From Prosopocoilus inquinatus (lineage: Eukaryota; Arthropoda; Insecta; Coleoptera; Lucanidae), in contig CM069869.1 in assembly GCA_036172665.1 (NCBI GenBank), forward strand, positions 6,138,001 through 6,202,000: a stretch of 64,000 nucleotides of DNA, written 5' to 3'. The notes under the pieces were generated by a model, which was not told the origin of the DNA, made no database searches, and saw only the letters and a list, made by a program, of their open reading frames with translations. The stretch's first letter is position 1. Every line of letters starts with the position of its first letter. A program made the translations under genes and the position numbers. This document shows, piece after piece, positions 1 to 12,203 of this stretch.

Positions 1-1593
1 GCTCCAAATTTTGTTTTTAGTTTTTGGAATTGACTCTATTTACGCTTACACCATTAAAAAGTTAGGTACACTCTTTAATTAAATTGATATTACTTTACTG
101 AAACAGTTTACGTGTATTTACTAACGGAATTTTTGAGTATTGCCATATTTTGTGACAGTGTAACTGATTTTATTTTATTGTTGTTAATGGAGATTAATAT
201 TTTCTATGGCGGTTTTGGAATTTTTAGGACAACCAGTTTTTTTTTTTAATAAAGAATGATTTTTTTCGAAAAGTGAAAAATTAAAACGTTTTTCCTATAG
301 TGAACTCGATCCATGGATATGGTGTATGTTGGATTCTATACAGTGTGGTGATAAAGTAACGCACCAAGCGAAAAAACACTCTTAGGGTTGACTTTTTATT
401 TTTGGCCGGTAAAACCGTCGGTTATTCCCACTGTACGCCGATAGGAGACCTGTTCTCTGAATCAGAATTGCGAATTGTTACCTGCCAGATGTTTTACAAT
501 CCCTATAAAGTATTGGGCATTGTTTAAATTATCCTATATAGTTCTCACTATAACAAAATTAAAAACTTTTGTGTAAACACTTTCGGCGAAGAATTAAAAT
601 CGTAAGGGTGCCTAATACTTTTGACACAGGCTGTAATTGTGGGAATGGGAATTTATTAATTTTTAAATATTTATTACGTTTTAGGGTAAGCAGAAAAATG
701 ATAAATAAAACGTTTTTCCTGTAGTAAACCCGATCTGCGGACACGGCGTGTAAAGCAGTATTATATTGAAGCATGAATACATACAAACACGTGTAGATAA
801 TTATTGGAAAGGCTGCAAGAGTACCCGTCGTAAATAATTTTAGGTCGGTCGGATTAATATAGTCGACCGGTAAAGTAGTGGACAGGGGTTGTAAAGACCT
901 GGGCGTCTTTAAAGTACATGACGGTTGCATTCAAAATTGTAAAAGGGACCCCAAACAAATCGATCACAACCCCAAAACATTTTTTTTAATATGCAAATCG
1001 ATCGCCATTAGCACATCCCAAAGGAGAACAAACTTTGAAAGAGTGAAAGGTTCGGATCTGCATAAAACATATAAAAGGGAATTGAATTGAAAATTGTTAA
1101 AGGAGCAACCCCCAAACAAATCGATCCCAAAATAAGCACTAAATATCCTTCTTTAAAACGATAAAATTTAATTTAAGTACAAAGCGATCTCAAAACAAAA
1201 TCTGAATTTTCAAATTGATCTTTGTTAGCACACACGTGTACAGAAGCGGCTCTGAGTGAGGGAAAAGTACCTAAATCTAGCACTGCAATATCTGTGTTGA
1301 GGGATAGTTGTACTCAGAATCGTAAAGGCGACCCCAAAACAATATTGAAAATTTTGAAATCGCCATTAACATATCCTCAAGTACACTTTGAAAGAGTGAA
1401 AGGTTCTCGGATATGCATTCTAAATTATTACACAAATACTGGAAAAAGAAATTTCAATTCAACGATACAATCCTGAATTCTGAATCATACACACGGGGGG
1501 CGAACATGGTTAATCAACATGAAATTATTCTAATCTACTAAAAAAAAAAAATGTTTACAACTATAAACCGTGCTTACGGTATACAATTTGTAG
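1..1593. other. No gene; degenerate direct repeats
   Basis: I see no convincing coding region. Two stretches resemble each other: about 925-1065 and 1308-1425 share a GTAAA(A)GG(G/C)GACCCC block followed by GAAAGAGTGAAAGGTTC. A weaker pair near 282 and 708 shares AAAACGTTTTTCCT. These look like an old local duplication of non-coding repeat DNA. Confidence 0.4.
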
Positions 1594-1595
1594 TA

Positions 1596-2189
1596 TGACA
1601 TGATCGCGAGGTTGCATAAGTAAGCGACTTTAAATTTAAAAACAACGTCTGCGTCTACAAATAGAACAAGAACTCTATAAGTAATTTAGATGTTACATTA
1701 TTCGCTTGATGGCTGCAAAGAAAGAGGGAGCCAGCACACAATTCGGGACCCATTGAATCACGAAACAGTAAAATTCACAAAATATTTACGGAAATAATAA
1801 TTCTTCCGAGAGCTGATTTTATGAGCGGATTTACTTCTATCTCAAAAATTTCATCAAAATGGAATTCTTCTATTCAGATTAATTAATTCAACGAAAAGAT
1901 TTTTCTCGCAAGATAATTCTTTAAATTAAAAAAAAATATATTATTGCGTGAATTATCTGAACATATCCGAATTAAGTCGCCAGTCGATTGAAAGCAGCAA
2001 ATTAAATCATTTTTTATCATGGCAATATTTAAAATTTTTATATTTCAATTCAGCAAGTTTTGCAACGAAATAAGTATTTGGGTTGCCTTAAAAATGTTGG
2101 GAAATCGTTAGAAACTTTATAGTTACAAATTGAAGGCAAATTTTAACAATTTGAATACTAATAAAGACTTATTCTGACTCTTGCTAGGA
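1596..2189 (+). repeat. Interspersed repeat, copy 1 (uninterrupted)
   Basis: About 590 bp nearly identical to 54354-54494 plus 56320-56849, where a hAT-like element splits the second copy. Both start at TATGACATGATCGCGAGG and end at CTCTTGCTAGGATA. Copy 2 also has an extra block near 56636-56690 and a short one near 56770. I see no open frame and no clear terminal inverted repeats, so the class is unknown. This copy keeps the unoccupied target GAGCCAGCACAC near 1730. Confidence 0.85.
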
Positions 2190-5100
2190 TAGTCCAAAAT
2201 GGCTCTAAAACTTCAGGATTATGCTCCTGGCATGTTCCTGACTCTTCTAGGGCCGCTCTGGACTGTCCTTACGAGAACCCGAATAATCTTTAAGTTATTG
2301 AACTTATTGTATTCTCGTTACATATGTGCGACAAATGTCTGGCAAACAAAAGATGGAAAAAAAAACTACTAATGAGAAAACAGATGATAATTATTGGAAT
2401 TTCTTCTTACGTAGGAAGTAATGTACACTTCAATTAATTTAAAAAAAAAACCTTTTATTACACTGATCTAACAAGGATTTGCACTTGAATAGCTAAGTGT
2501 TTGCTCACTACTGCAGAACGTGAATATCCACAAACTTCCCCAACCCAATACAAACAGGGAAGATAACAACATACTAAAATGAAGTCTTAAAAATGGAAAA
2601 AAAGTAACGTGTTTTGAATTCCGGTCATCAAAATCGCAACAACTACGGACATGCTTCTTTTGCGAAAGACAAAAAGGAGGTGGTATTCAAAAGGAATTGA
2701 GTCACTCTGACAAAAATTTCCAATACAGGCCTCAAACTTTATTTGATTGGCATATTTGTTTTCGTGCTGAAGTTTGTATGGTTTAAAATTTTCTTTAGTT
2801 TATAATTCCGTAATGAACATTACCTTCTGAAATACACTCACATGCAAAGAAACCGGCCCTCTTCATTTGATCGGGAATGTGTTTTTCCTTTATTGTTTTT
2901 TATTGTTGCTTAAAAGGCCGTTTGATAAACTTTAATATGAGTCCATGTTTATAAAGAGTGCTTATTTCCTCCCAAACGCAGAAACTGTTGAAAAAATAAC
3001 GCACATTTGTCGTCACACGGCATTACCTAAACATCTAAAAGTTTGTCAAAGTTTCTGCAAATAACTATTCGCTCTTATAATCGAATAAGTGTGTCACTAA
3101 AATAGATACTAACTACATCGGTAGTTGAAGTCCCAACGGTCGTCTTTTAATCAGGTATTAATGTTCAATACTTTTAATTTCACTATTTTCCGCTCAAGAA
3201 AACGAAAGAAATTTTAATAGATCGGGCTTCATATGTAAATGTCATTAAGTGGTCTTTCAAACAACATAGTTTAAATAAATCTGATAACCAGTTTCAATTA
3301 TTGGAAAAAATGGAAATGGAAATGTCTGGCAAACAAATAAAAATGCAAATTGGTAAATTACAAACACGTTCGTTAAAAATTCATAAATGAAATCGGGTGG
3401 AAATTTCGAAATTTTTAATTTATACCTTAATTAAAAATGAGTAAAGAAAAAAGCATGGTAAAAGAATTCCTATTACTAAGAAGTGACCCAGAAAGAAGGT
3501 AGTAGGATTTGAAGAGTAAAGAAAATAGCATTAAGACACTACGACGCACAGTGGGGCCGAGATGGAAAAAAATCCATTTTACAAGATGGTTAATTTGTTG
3601 ATCTAACTGACTTTTCTTACATTATTTTAGCCGTAGAATCTGGTTGTGATGATGGTTTTGTGGTAAAAATTTGTTTTCATCTAAAATAAGGGCTTAAATC
3701 CCATTCATTGAGTTATTAACCTTAAACAGAGTAATGTTCTGTAATTCCGCCAGCTTCATGGATTATTTTTAAAAATTACTCCATTATGTATTTGGTTAGT
3801 ACAGACTAACAGCTTTATCTAAAAAAAATAATTACTCTTTAAAGAAGCTTAGACGTAACAATTAAGCCGAAATTAGATTTCTGGGCGTAATACGAATTTT
3901 CAGTAAGCGTACAAAAAAAGCTTCACTTTCCTACGGTTTGTAATATTTTTTTTCTGAAAGCTATAATATGGGACTAACTATCCTAAAAAATTCATAGCCG
4001 CAATCAACCGCATGCGATATATATTAATTGAATACGAAGTTGAGTAGAGATGCGGAAAATAGCGTCGGCAGTCCGTATAAACATGATTTGTTGAATCAAG
4101 GAGGCTAACAGAGCTCCTTATTGTCAGTTTGTAATAAATAGAAACGTTCCGCACATTAAAATGATTATACCTTATAGTGAGTTGTGTAAGTTCATTTTCT
4201 GAGGTGAAATTACGTTGGAAAATTATTTGCTGGAGAAGTATTCAGAACTAAATGACAATGAAACGGTTCCTATTCAATTTTAATAAGAGATTGAAGGCGG
4301 TGTGTCACAATAAAACTAATTTTAAGAAGAAATAAATAAAGAATGGTTGGACGGCGAATTTACTATTACTTTTGACTCACAATCAGCGCATGCGAATTAT
4401 TTGCAGAGAAGTGGCAGACCCCTCGAGAATTTTGAAGATTGTGGTTCTAAAGCAAAAATATATAGTAAATGACTTTAGAGCCTCACACTCTTAGGTTCTT
4501 ATTGATGCTGCTGCTTAATCGTCATTTGAAAACCAAAAACAATTGTCTTTCGAACCCGATGCTGCTTTGGGATTAATTGTTTTCATTCTTCTTGGACAGT
4601 AATCTTAAAATGCCAGAATTTCACCAAATTTCTGTGAATTGATACGTACGTAGACACAAACACGATTCCACTGACAAAATTATTATTGTATCCCTACTCA
4701 GATCATAAAAAAATCAAGTTCATTGTTCGCATTTTGCAAATAAGTCGTTTTAGGGTTTCAATTCAAGGTTAAATGTTCGTGTTTTGTGTTTTTCCTTCGA
4801 AAGTATATTGCTGTTGTGACGCATTCAACTATTCCAGTGACACCAACAAGTTTAAATGTGAATTTTTAATCCATTTGATATCAAAAACTACACAGGTTAG
4901 ACCCCCCTATGTCTCCAGTTATTTGATTTGTTTTTTGAAGGGATATCTGTGTTTAACGGGTCGGACACTTACTCTGAATCACCCTGTATAAATTCATGTA
5001 CGTAATCACTTTCATAATTAACATACCTTAAAATATAAATAACTTTCCATGCTATTTTCATTACTTTTTTATATATACTTCCAGAATTAAAAGAAAGTTG

Positions 5101-7316
5101 GCAAAATCTAAAAGCATTGTCGTTTCCAGCGCAGCGTTAAATTCCCTTAAAAATAAATGATACCTTTAAAAAAATCGATGAGTAAATTTTAAAAAATTTC
5201 GTCCAAATTTAGGTAGTCCGATAAATTTTTTGAAATTTTGAGAAAGTCAAAAATTGTTATTTAGTACCTTCTTAAAGTTTCCCGAGTTTCACTTCGATTG
5301 GACAAAAATTCTGGAAATAAAAGGTTTTTTTTCCATAAATCCGGCATTTGGCCCCACTGTGCGACGTGCAACGATTTATTTATAAAAGTATGTTTATGTT
5401 TGAAAAAAAAGTTTCCAAATATTAATAATAATAATAATAGCAGTTTTATTGGTAAAAAAAAATTACAAGACAAAGTACAATACATTCATAAGTTTACCAA
5501 TAGCTCAGAATCAGCTTACTTCACAGGAAGCAGTTGCTATATCTTCTGAGCACTCGAAGAAAAAAAATTTTAAATAGCAAAATAATAGTAATAAATTACT
5601 AGCTATAAGTATATGTATGTGTAAAAACAAAGAAAGAAAAAACATAGGCAGAAAAACTACTAAGCTAAATTATTCAATCTGAATTACACAAGCTAAAAAT
5701 CACTTACATGGAAATAATTATTAAATAATATAAATAAATAAATATTAGAAGCAAATACCCAGACTGGCGGGCCTTTGATTTAATACTTCGAACTTCCTAT
5801 TGATCATACATTTTATCCATTTTTCTCGTTCATCTTTTTCCGACTTTTGGCTAATGTCTCAATATTTAGATTTAATATTTTGGAGTTAACTCTCGATTAT
5901 TTAAACACAATAGCATTCAGAAGGTGGAATGCAGTTCTTCGGCACCAATTTTCCGCGATGCCGGAGCTATCTTGCCAAAAGAAAATTGAACCATTAAGAC
6001 AACTACTAAGATACAGAAAAATCCTGCATAAATTTTACTATTAATAGAAACATTTTCGATCACAAGTGCCTGGGGCCCCCCAAATCAAAAATTTCTGACG
6101 GGATTTGCCAGCTTCTTTAGTCTTAAATTGTGAGGGCAAAACTTCGTCTATGTGATGAAACGTAAAACTTCTGACCTGGGTTTTGTTTGAAATCAATCGC
6201 ACTGTAACAACGCCCACTTCATACAAGCCTGATTCATTAAGTGGGAGAGTATCGTAATGTAACAGTCGTAATATAACGGTAAATGACGTCATGTAGCTTT
6301 GAAAAATGACGTACTTTGAGGTAAAGTAAGCAAGAAAAAGCAACGAAGTGTATTTATTTTATGTATTTCATATTGGTCTATATCGATTTGACGTTACTAA
6401 CATATTTCGAAAATGAGAAATCACCGAAAGCATTCCAAACGTTTAAGAAGCTTTCTATGTAATATTTTGATAACGGTGACGGTTACTGTTTGCTAGGAAA
6501 AGAATTGTACTTAATGTCCTTAACACGTTTTATGTGGTGTCAATCACCGTCAACTTATGGCCGTTATTTTACAGTACCGCTAACCTAGGAAACTGAAGAT
6601 TAAGTGGAGCACATCAATTTTCACAACAAAACAGCGAAACATTTGCGTCACAATCACAGGATAAGCAAAACTATATATTTTGAAGCACTTTGTTCTTCGT
6701 TAAGAAATATTGGAAAATTTGTGATAAAAATTGATCGGAGATTACGGAAACTTATAAATAGAGCAATAGTTCAATATTTACATTTATTTCTGCACTGCCC
6801 ACTCAAAAAATATGATAATTTTGCCCAAACACCTTGTGTCATTAATCTCCAAATGAATAAAGGAAAATTAATTAATCTGTGCGAGAACTATTTAAAAAAA
6901 TAACAAACATTTTTGTTTGTATTTTCGAATGACACAATTTGCACCAGTCGTATTCAATGTAATATCCTGCAAACTAAAGTAAAAACGAACAGTTTATGTT
7001 TTATTTTCATCCCATTTACATTTTGATTAATCCCTACTCGATCCTTCTCCTTGTGAAAGAAAATTTTGCTTACTATCAGCTTTTAGAGTGCACGGACCAA
7101 AAAAAAAAAACTAAAGAAAACAATAATAAAACTGGAAAGAAAAGTAAATGTGGTGGAGCTGAACTTTAATGCAAACAACACAAAACTAATGATATTACAA
7201 GAAAGAGAAAATCAAATAAAGACGAAACAGACAAGAATAGACATAAAGTACTAGTTTAAGACATCTAATGAAAAAAGAAATCATGAAAAGAAGAAGCACT
7301 AAAAATACAAAACTGT
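2190..7316. other. No gene recognised; AT-rich non-coding DNA
   Basis: Only short open frames occur here (for example 6604-6903), none with a recognisable domain or composition. An ATAATA run lies near 5420-5440. A CACCCTGTATA string at 4980-4990 matches the ends of repeats elsewhere in the window. Confidence 0.5.
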
Positions 7317-8092
7317 AGAGGGTGTTCCAATGATCTGTATTTCTTCTGTGAGGCCTGTAGGAATAGCATGAAGGAAAAAAACAAGTTATGGAAACTATAC
7401 TAGACGTCATGCGACATATTTTAAAATTATTTGGTAATAAAAACTTATTTTTATTACCAAGACTGTAAGATTTATGTTCCTTTAGTTTACCAAATTCATG
7501 ACAGTAATTTATGCACAAACAAAATATTAAAACATCAAAAAGTTCAAATAATAGTAAAGGCTAGAGGTCAAGTATAAGAACTGTTAGAAACAATGGTGTA
7601 TAACTTCAAATCAAAAGAAAGCTAAGTTTAAGTACTATCCATAACTGAAATAAAAAATGGGTTATTCTATTTTTAAAAAGATGAGATTCCGAGTGACGCC
7701 CAAATACTGATCGCTCTGTATAATGCTAAATAATATTTAACATTTTTCAGTAATATTTGCGTAAAGGCCAAAGCCCTAAAAATATTGTGTTATATTTTCG
7801 TACGTCTGTTTTCAAAGAATTCTTCAAAAAAAAATATTCTTTTTTCCAAAAATAATTAAGTAAAACCAAAATATGTTTACAATGTAGTAGTCAGGTCTTC
7901 ACGGGACATTTAAATTTGAGGGTATTCCATTTTAAATAAAATACACTCCCTAAAAAACAACCTGTATAGTTGAAAATATTTTTAAAATAAGTCGCTTGAC
8001 GTCTAGTATAACTTCCGTAACTTATTTCTTCCTCCATGACATTCTTATAGGCCTCACAGAAGAAATACAGATCGTTGGGACACCTGTAGGCA
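7317..8092. repeat. Inverted-repeat element (MITE-like)
   Basis: About 115 bp at 7317-7432 recurs as its reverse complement at 7975-8092. Shared blocks include GATCTGTATTTCTTCTGTGAGG and CTATACTAGACGTCA (or its complement). The spacer is about 540 bp of AT-rich DNA. Next to the right arm, 7918-7940 holds a GGTATTCCATTTTAAATA string like those bordering other repeats in this window. The open frames across the arms are repeat by-products. Confidence 0.7.
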
Positions 8093-9030
8093 CAGGAGCA
8101 TGAGTCCTTAGGTGCTTTCTTTCGTTTAAAAGTTTGAATCGTGTTTCGAATAGTTTGGACCTGAATTTCGTAGTTGTTGCAACAAAACACCTGACTTGAA
8201 TTTTTGATTGACAGTTCATTTGTAAATAACCATAATTCAATACAAACAAGTTTTAAAAATAAAGAGATTCCAAAAAAAGAATGTCTGCTTTTGAATCAAA
8301 ACACGTGTACTTCACGAATTTGTGAGCGAAAGAAAGCACCTCTTGTAAAATATTGATTTCGTTTTTAACTTCTAACATCAGCATTGTTTTTCGTTGTTTA
8401 TTTCTTTCGATTGTCTTTTAATTTCTTACAATTAATTATTAATTATTCTCATGAAAAAGTTGAAATGTTTTATGTAACAGTCCTACACACCGAGATATCC
8501 TTTCGCAGGCTGGTTAAAAATTAATTGCAGTTTTCCCAAGAGTTAATTTGTCGTAGGCCGTTCGAATTAAGTTTTCATGTGTTCTGTGGTTAATCGAATG
8601 TAAGTTAATTTCCAATTGATTAATTTTTCAATTAACCGTGTCAGTTACTGCAACTGGACGACGGTTTTTGCGGTCACATTGTATAATCGCCGCCACTTTC
8701 TTATTTGTAAGGAGCCGTTCGCGCGGCGAATTAAAATAATATCACGAAGACCCTTCCACAAAATAACCGAATAGAAAATGAGGAAAGATCTAATGTGTCG
8801 TGTCCGGCAAATGGGTTTCAGGTTTTTCTATCCCGGCAGATTGATATACCCGGCGCGGTGCACAGTGTACAACTGTTGCAAGGGTCATTACATCACAAAT
8901 AAAAAACGAAGTGAAAGTTCGGCCGCAGATATAATAAGACTGAATATTTGTAAATCTACTTGTCACACTTGGATAGGCGTTTAAGTATTTTTGCTCAAAA
9001 ACCGAAAGAAAAAAATTTAGAGAAAATTTG
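8093..9030. other. Upstream region of the Gly/His-rich gene
   Basis: Non-coding. The part nearest the gene (8640-8960) is richer in GC than its surroundings and may contain regulatory DNA, but I recognise no specific binding-site cluster. Confidence 0.35.
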
Positions 9031-9064
9031 TATAAATAGGATCCAAACGGTTTCTATCGTCAGT
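9031..9064 (+). promoter_or_regulatory. TATA box and arthropod initiator
   Basis: TATAAATA at 9031-9038 is followed by the arthropod initiator TCAGT at 9060-9064. The predicted start A (9062) is 31 bases from the TATA box, the spacing expected of a focused RNA polymerase II promoter. The first ATG in the right frame follows 36 bases downstream, giving a short leader without an intron. Confidence 0.8.
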
Positions 9065-9097
9065 AGTTAAGATTATTTCACAGTGAACGGTATAGCA

Positions 9098-10219
9098 ATG
9101 AACACGTCCACGTGCAGGACACTTTGTGTCCTGGGCTTGACCGCAATTATCGGAATATGTTTAGTAGATACACGTGAAATATCTAGGGAAAAGCGGGACT
9201 TAGAGTTTGCTGCTAGTGGACACTACGGCGGAGGAGGCGGTCACGGAGGAGGTGGTCACGGAGGAGGTGGTCACGGAGGTGGTGGTCACGGCGGAGGTGG
9301 TCACGGAGGAGGTGGTGGTGGCCATGGAGGAGGTGGTCACGGAGGACATCACTACGAAAAAGGTGGTGGTCACGAGCATCATTCCGGTGGTCACAGCAGT
9401 CACGGTGACAAAGGTGACAAGGGATACAAAGGATACCACGAATACGGAAAAGGCGAAAAAGGTCACCACGACAAGGAAGGACACTCAGGCCATTACGAAG
9501 AAGGCGGCGGACACAAGAAATCTCACCATCACGATGATGGATATTACGGGGAACACCACAAGGGCGAGAAGGGCGGCAAAGGCAGCAACTACGCGGAGAA
9601 AGGCAGCTTCAGTAAAGGGCACAGTACCAAAGGAGGACACAACGTCCACAAGTCTGATGAATTCAAAAAGGAAAATCACTTCTACGACGAAGACCACGAC
9701 GAAGGCCATAGCGAGAAACACGGAGGATACCACCACGAAGATGGATACAAGAAGGGCGGCAGCAAGAAAGGTGGACATCATAAGGGTGGACATCATGAAG
9801 ATCACTATGGTAAGAAAGGACACCACGAGAAAGGCTCCCATTTCCACGAAGGAGGTGGCCACAAAAAATCAGGAGGGCATGACGAACATTATCATCATGG
9901 AGAGGCATACGGAAAGAAAGGAGGCCATGATGAACACAAGAAATGGGGTCATAGCAGCGGCGGCGGACATGACGGCGGTGGTGGTGGCGGAGGACACGGT
10001 GGTGGCGGTCACGGAGGTGGCGGACACGGAGGTGGCGGACACGGAGGTGGTGGACACGGAGGTGGTGGTCACGGAGGTGGCGGACACGGAGGAGGTGGAC
10101 ACGGAGGATATGGCGGTGGTCACGGCGGCGGTCACGGCGGATACGGAGGCGGACATGGCGGTGGTGGACATGGCGGTGGTGGTCACGGCGGCGGCCACTA
10201 TGGTTATGGTCATCATTAA
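9098..10219 (+). CDS. Secreted glycine/histidine-rich repeat protein
   Basis: This encodes about 373 residues in one exon. I start at the ATG at 9098; the longer frame to 9083 opens with GTG. Residues 1 to about 24 (MNTSTCRTLCVLGLTAIIG onward) form a hydrophobic signal peptide, followed by a dibasic KR near residue 33 that could be a propeptide cleavage site. The mature protein has two blocks of GGGGH/GGGHGGG repeats, N-terminal (about residues 43-85) and C-terminal (about 295-370). Between them lies a long charged region rich in His, Lys, Asp and Glu with GGHKKS, HEKGS and GYKKGG motifs. It is probably extracellular. Insect Gly/His-rich proteins include cuticle proteins, whose histidines can be cross-linked by quinones, and holotricin or tenecin-3 type antifungal peptides. 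I cannot choose between these. No chitin-binding R&R domain is visible. The promoter and poly(A) signal lie close on either side, which supports a real, compact gene. Confidence 0.85.
   Translation: MNTSTCRTLCVLGLTAIIGICLVDTREISREKRDLEFAASGHYGGGGGHGGGGHGGGGHGGGGHGGGGHGGGGGGHGGGGHGGHHYEKGGGHEHHSGGHSSHGDKGDKGYKGYHEYGKGEKGHHDKEGHSGHYEEGGGHKKSHHHDDGYYGEHHKGEKGGKGSNYAEKGSFSKGHSTKGGHNVHKSDEFKKENHFYDEDHDEGHSEKHGGYHHEDGYKKGGSKKGGHHKGGHHEDHYGKKGHHEKGSHFHEGGGHKKSGGHDEHYHHGEAYGKKGGHDEHKKWGHSSGGGHDGGGGGGGHGGGGHGGGGHGGGGHGGGGHGGGGHGGGGHGGGGHGGYGGGHGGGHGGYGGGHGGGGHGGGGHGGGHYGYGHH
9225..9350 (+). repeat. Coding minisatellite, N-terminal GGGGH block
   Basis: Tandem 15-bp units of the form TCACGGAGGAGGTGG, each coding for HGGGG. 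Differences fall mainly at third codon positions, so the amino-acid pattern is kept while the DNA drifts. Confidence 0.85.
9982..10200 (+). repeat. Coding minisatellite, C-terminal GGGGH block
   Basis: Tandem 15-bp units coding for GGGGH, later shifting to GGYGGGHGGG variants. It is the same unit as the N-terminal block. The array is prone to unequal exchange, so protein length probably varies between individuals (inference). Confidence 0.85.
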
Positions 10220-10288
10220 ATAAGCATTTCTTGTCACGCTAGTTGAATGTTCGTTGTTATAACTGTTTTAAAAAAAAATACATGTTGA

Positions 10289-10294
10289 AATAAA
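10289..10294 (+). promoter_or_regulatory. Polyadenylation signal
   Basis: AATAAA lies 70 bases after the TAA stop of the Gly/His-rich gene, giving a 3' untranslated region of roughly 90-100 bases. Confidence 0.65.
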
Positions 10295-12203
10295 TTATTT
10301 ATACGTTAATTAAAACCCATTACGTTTTTAATTGCCCGCAAATTAAACAATAAATTATTCGTTATCAATGGAAGATTGAATTTGATAATTGAAAATGAGA
10401 ACCAATTACAATAATTAAAATCTTGATACCAATCAAAATGATCTGGAAAGAAAAAGTATGTAACGCATTACAACTATTTTTTTTTTTAATATTTCAACGC
10501 AAACTTAATTGTTACGAAATTAAGAAGCTTAGTTTACTGTTAACAAAGTTTTAACATTTTTTTTTGTTGTCTTCAATTACTTTAATTTTCTTTCAAGTCA
10601 AGCGAAAAGAAAAACAAACGAAGCTAAAGTGTTTTGATTAGCACTTATAGAAGGTGATCGAAACGTCGCTAATTGGAGGACGGAATCACGGAAATAAAAA
10701 GTTCACGTCTGTGATTGTATCGGATTTATTCGACTTGTCATTCGTGTTCGTCCAAACGGACGTTAACGAGTGTAACAACTGAGTTTAAGTATGACACTCT
10801 GAACAGGATAAAAATCTTTTGTTTTAGTAGCTTGCTCAGAGCCAAATATCGATGGCAATCGATGAATTCCATCGAGGAAGCCACATACCATTTTTTTTAT
10901 TCTCTCCCTCTTCGCAAGTCAAATAGATTTAGATTTACCCTATTTTTTTTTAATTAGGGGGTTCCATTTCTTAAATAATTTGTACAAGAAACGCCTCGTT
11001 AGACCGATGAGAAGAAAGCGCTTCGCGCTGTTTGATTTACTCGTCTTTGGGGGCTCGTGGCAGCTAGGAACTTTAAAAAGAACTGAAGGAAAATGTTTAG
11101 AAAAGTGAAGGAAAATGCTTAGAAAACTGAAGGAAAATGTTTAGAAAAGTGAAGGAAAATGTTTAACAAAAGTTGAAAAGCTTTAAAAAAATATACCCTA
11201 ATGTTACATTTTTTTTAATAACTTTGATAATTGACGGTTTGTATTCACCAACTCATCTGTCAGAGGGCGCCAAAATATGGAACGGCACGCGGGCAGCTTT
11301 TGGCCCCGCGGGGGCTCTGCGCTGCGCGATCTTTGAACTTTCAATTTTGAGAAATGTAAGTAAAAAGGCTTTTTAATCTTGAACCGGACGTAATTATGAA
11401 TGGAAATACACTTAACGATTCGCTATAGATTTATAGCTTCGTCCCGTACTCTAGCTTGTTTCCATTTTGTTCGTAATCTTTTGTTTTCTTTTTCGACGCT
11501 ACGTACCGGGTGTGCCGGGACGTAATGTCACCATTATATATCTTATTAAATTTTAAAGTTCATCTAATCATTTCTCCGTTCACCTGATAATCAAATCAAA
11601 TTAAAAAAAAAAACTAATAAAGCAAACCGTTTTTTAAAAATACCATCTGTTTTCTTGTAGATAGAAACAATATTAATTTATAGTTTCTGAAAATATTATT
11701 CATAAAAAATATCCTAGTTCAGCACCCTTCAAAATTGGCGCCCCGGGCGATCACCCGTCTCGCCTACCCCTTTATCCGACCGTGAAGAAAAATATCATTG
11801 AATCGACGTAAAACGCTAAAACAAAACAATCCTTGCTTTTTAAACTTACCATTTGAATTGTTAACGTGTGTAGCACCATCTGGCTAAATAAATTTATAAA
11901 ATATTTATGTGTTAAAATCAAGATTTAAGCAATTTAATTTGTTTCTCTTTCCTTGATTTTCTGTTTCAATTTGTTTCAACACTAATATGGGAGCAAGGAA
12001 ATTTACATTAGTACTGTATCGCTTTTGACTACATTGTTTTCCTTGACTTGTTTTTTTTGTTTTGTAAACTGTCAAAATATTTTTCAACGTTTTTTTTTGT
12101 AGCAATGAATGACATTAGCCCACGGGTTTGGATATTATGCAAAATACCCAGTTAAAGTAATAAGTTGCAAGAAATTTATCATAGTAGCTATTCGAATTGG
12201 TTA
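10295..12203. other. No gene; AT-rich spacer
   Basis: No coding region supported. It contains the 22-bp minisatellite listed separately and a short GC-rich patch near 11270-11340 without a recognisable gene. Confidence 0.5.
11084..11171 (+). repeat. 22-bp minisatellite, four units
   Basis: Four head-to-tail units of about TGAAGGAAAATGTTTAGAAA plus two bases, starting at 11084, 11106, 11128 and 11150, with single-base differences between units. Confidence 0.85.

Noticed and set aside
6604..6903. 99-residue open frame
   Set aside because: No domain, no splice or promoter context, and composition like the surrounding AT-rich DNA.
9200..10237. Long open frames on the minus strand and in another plus frame of the Gly/His-rich gene
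   Set aside because: The 15-bp repeat lacks stops in several frames. These products are Thr/Val/Ser-rich with no signal peptide or homology, and third-position variation supports only the GGGGH frame.
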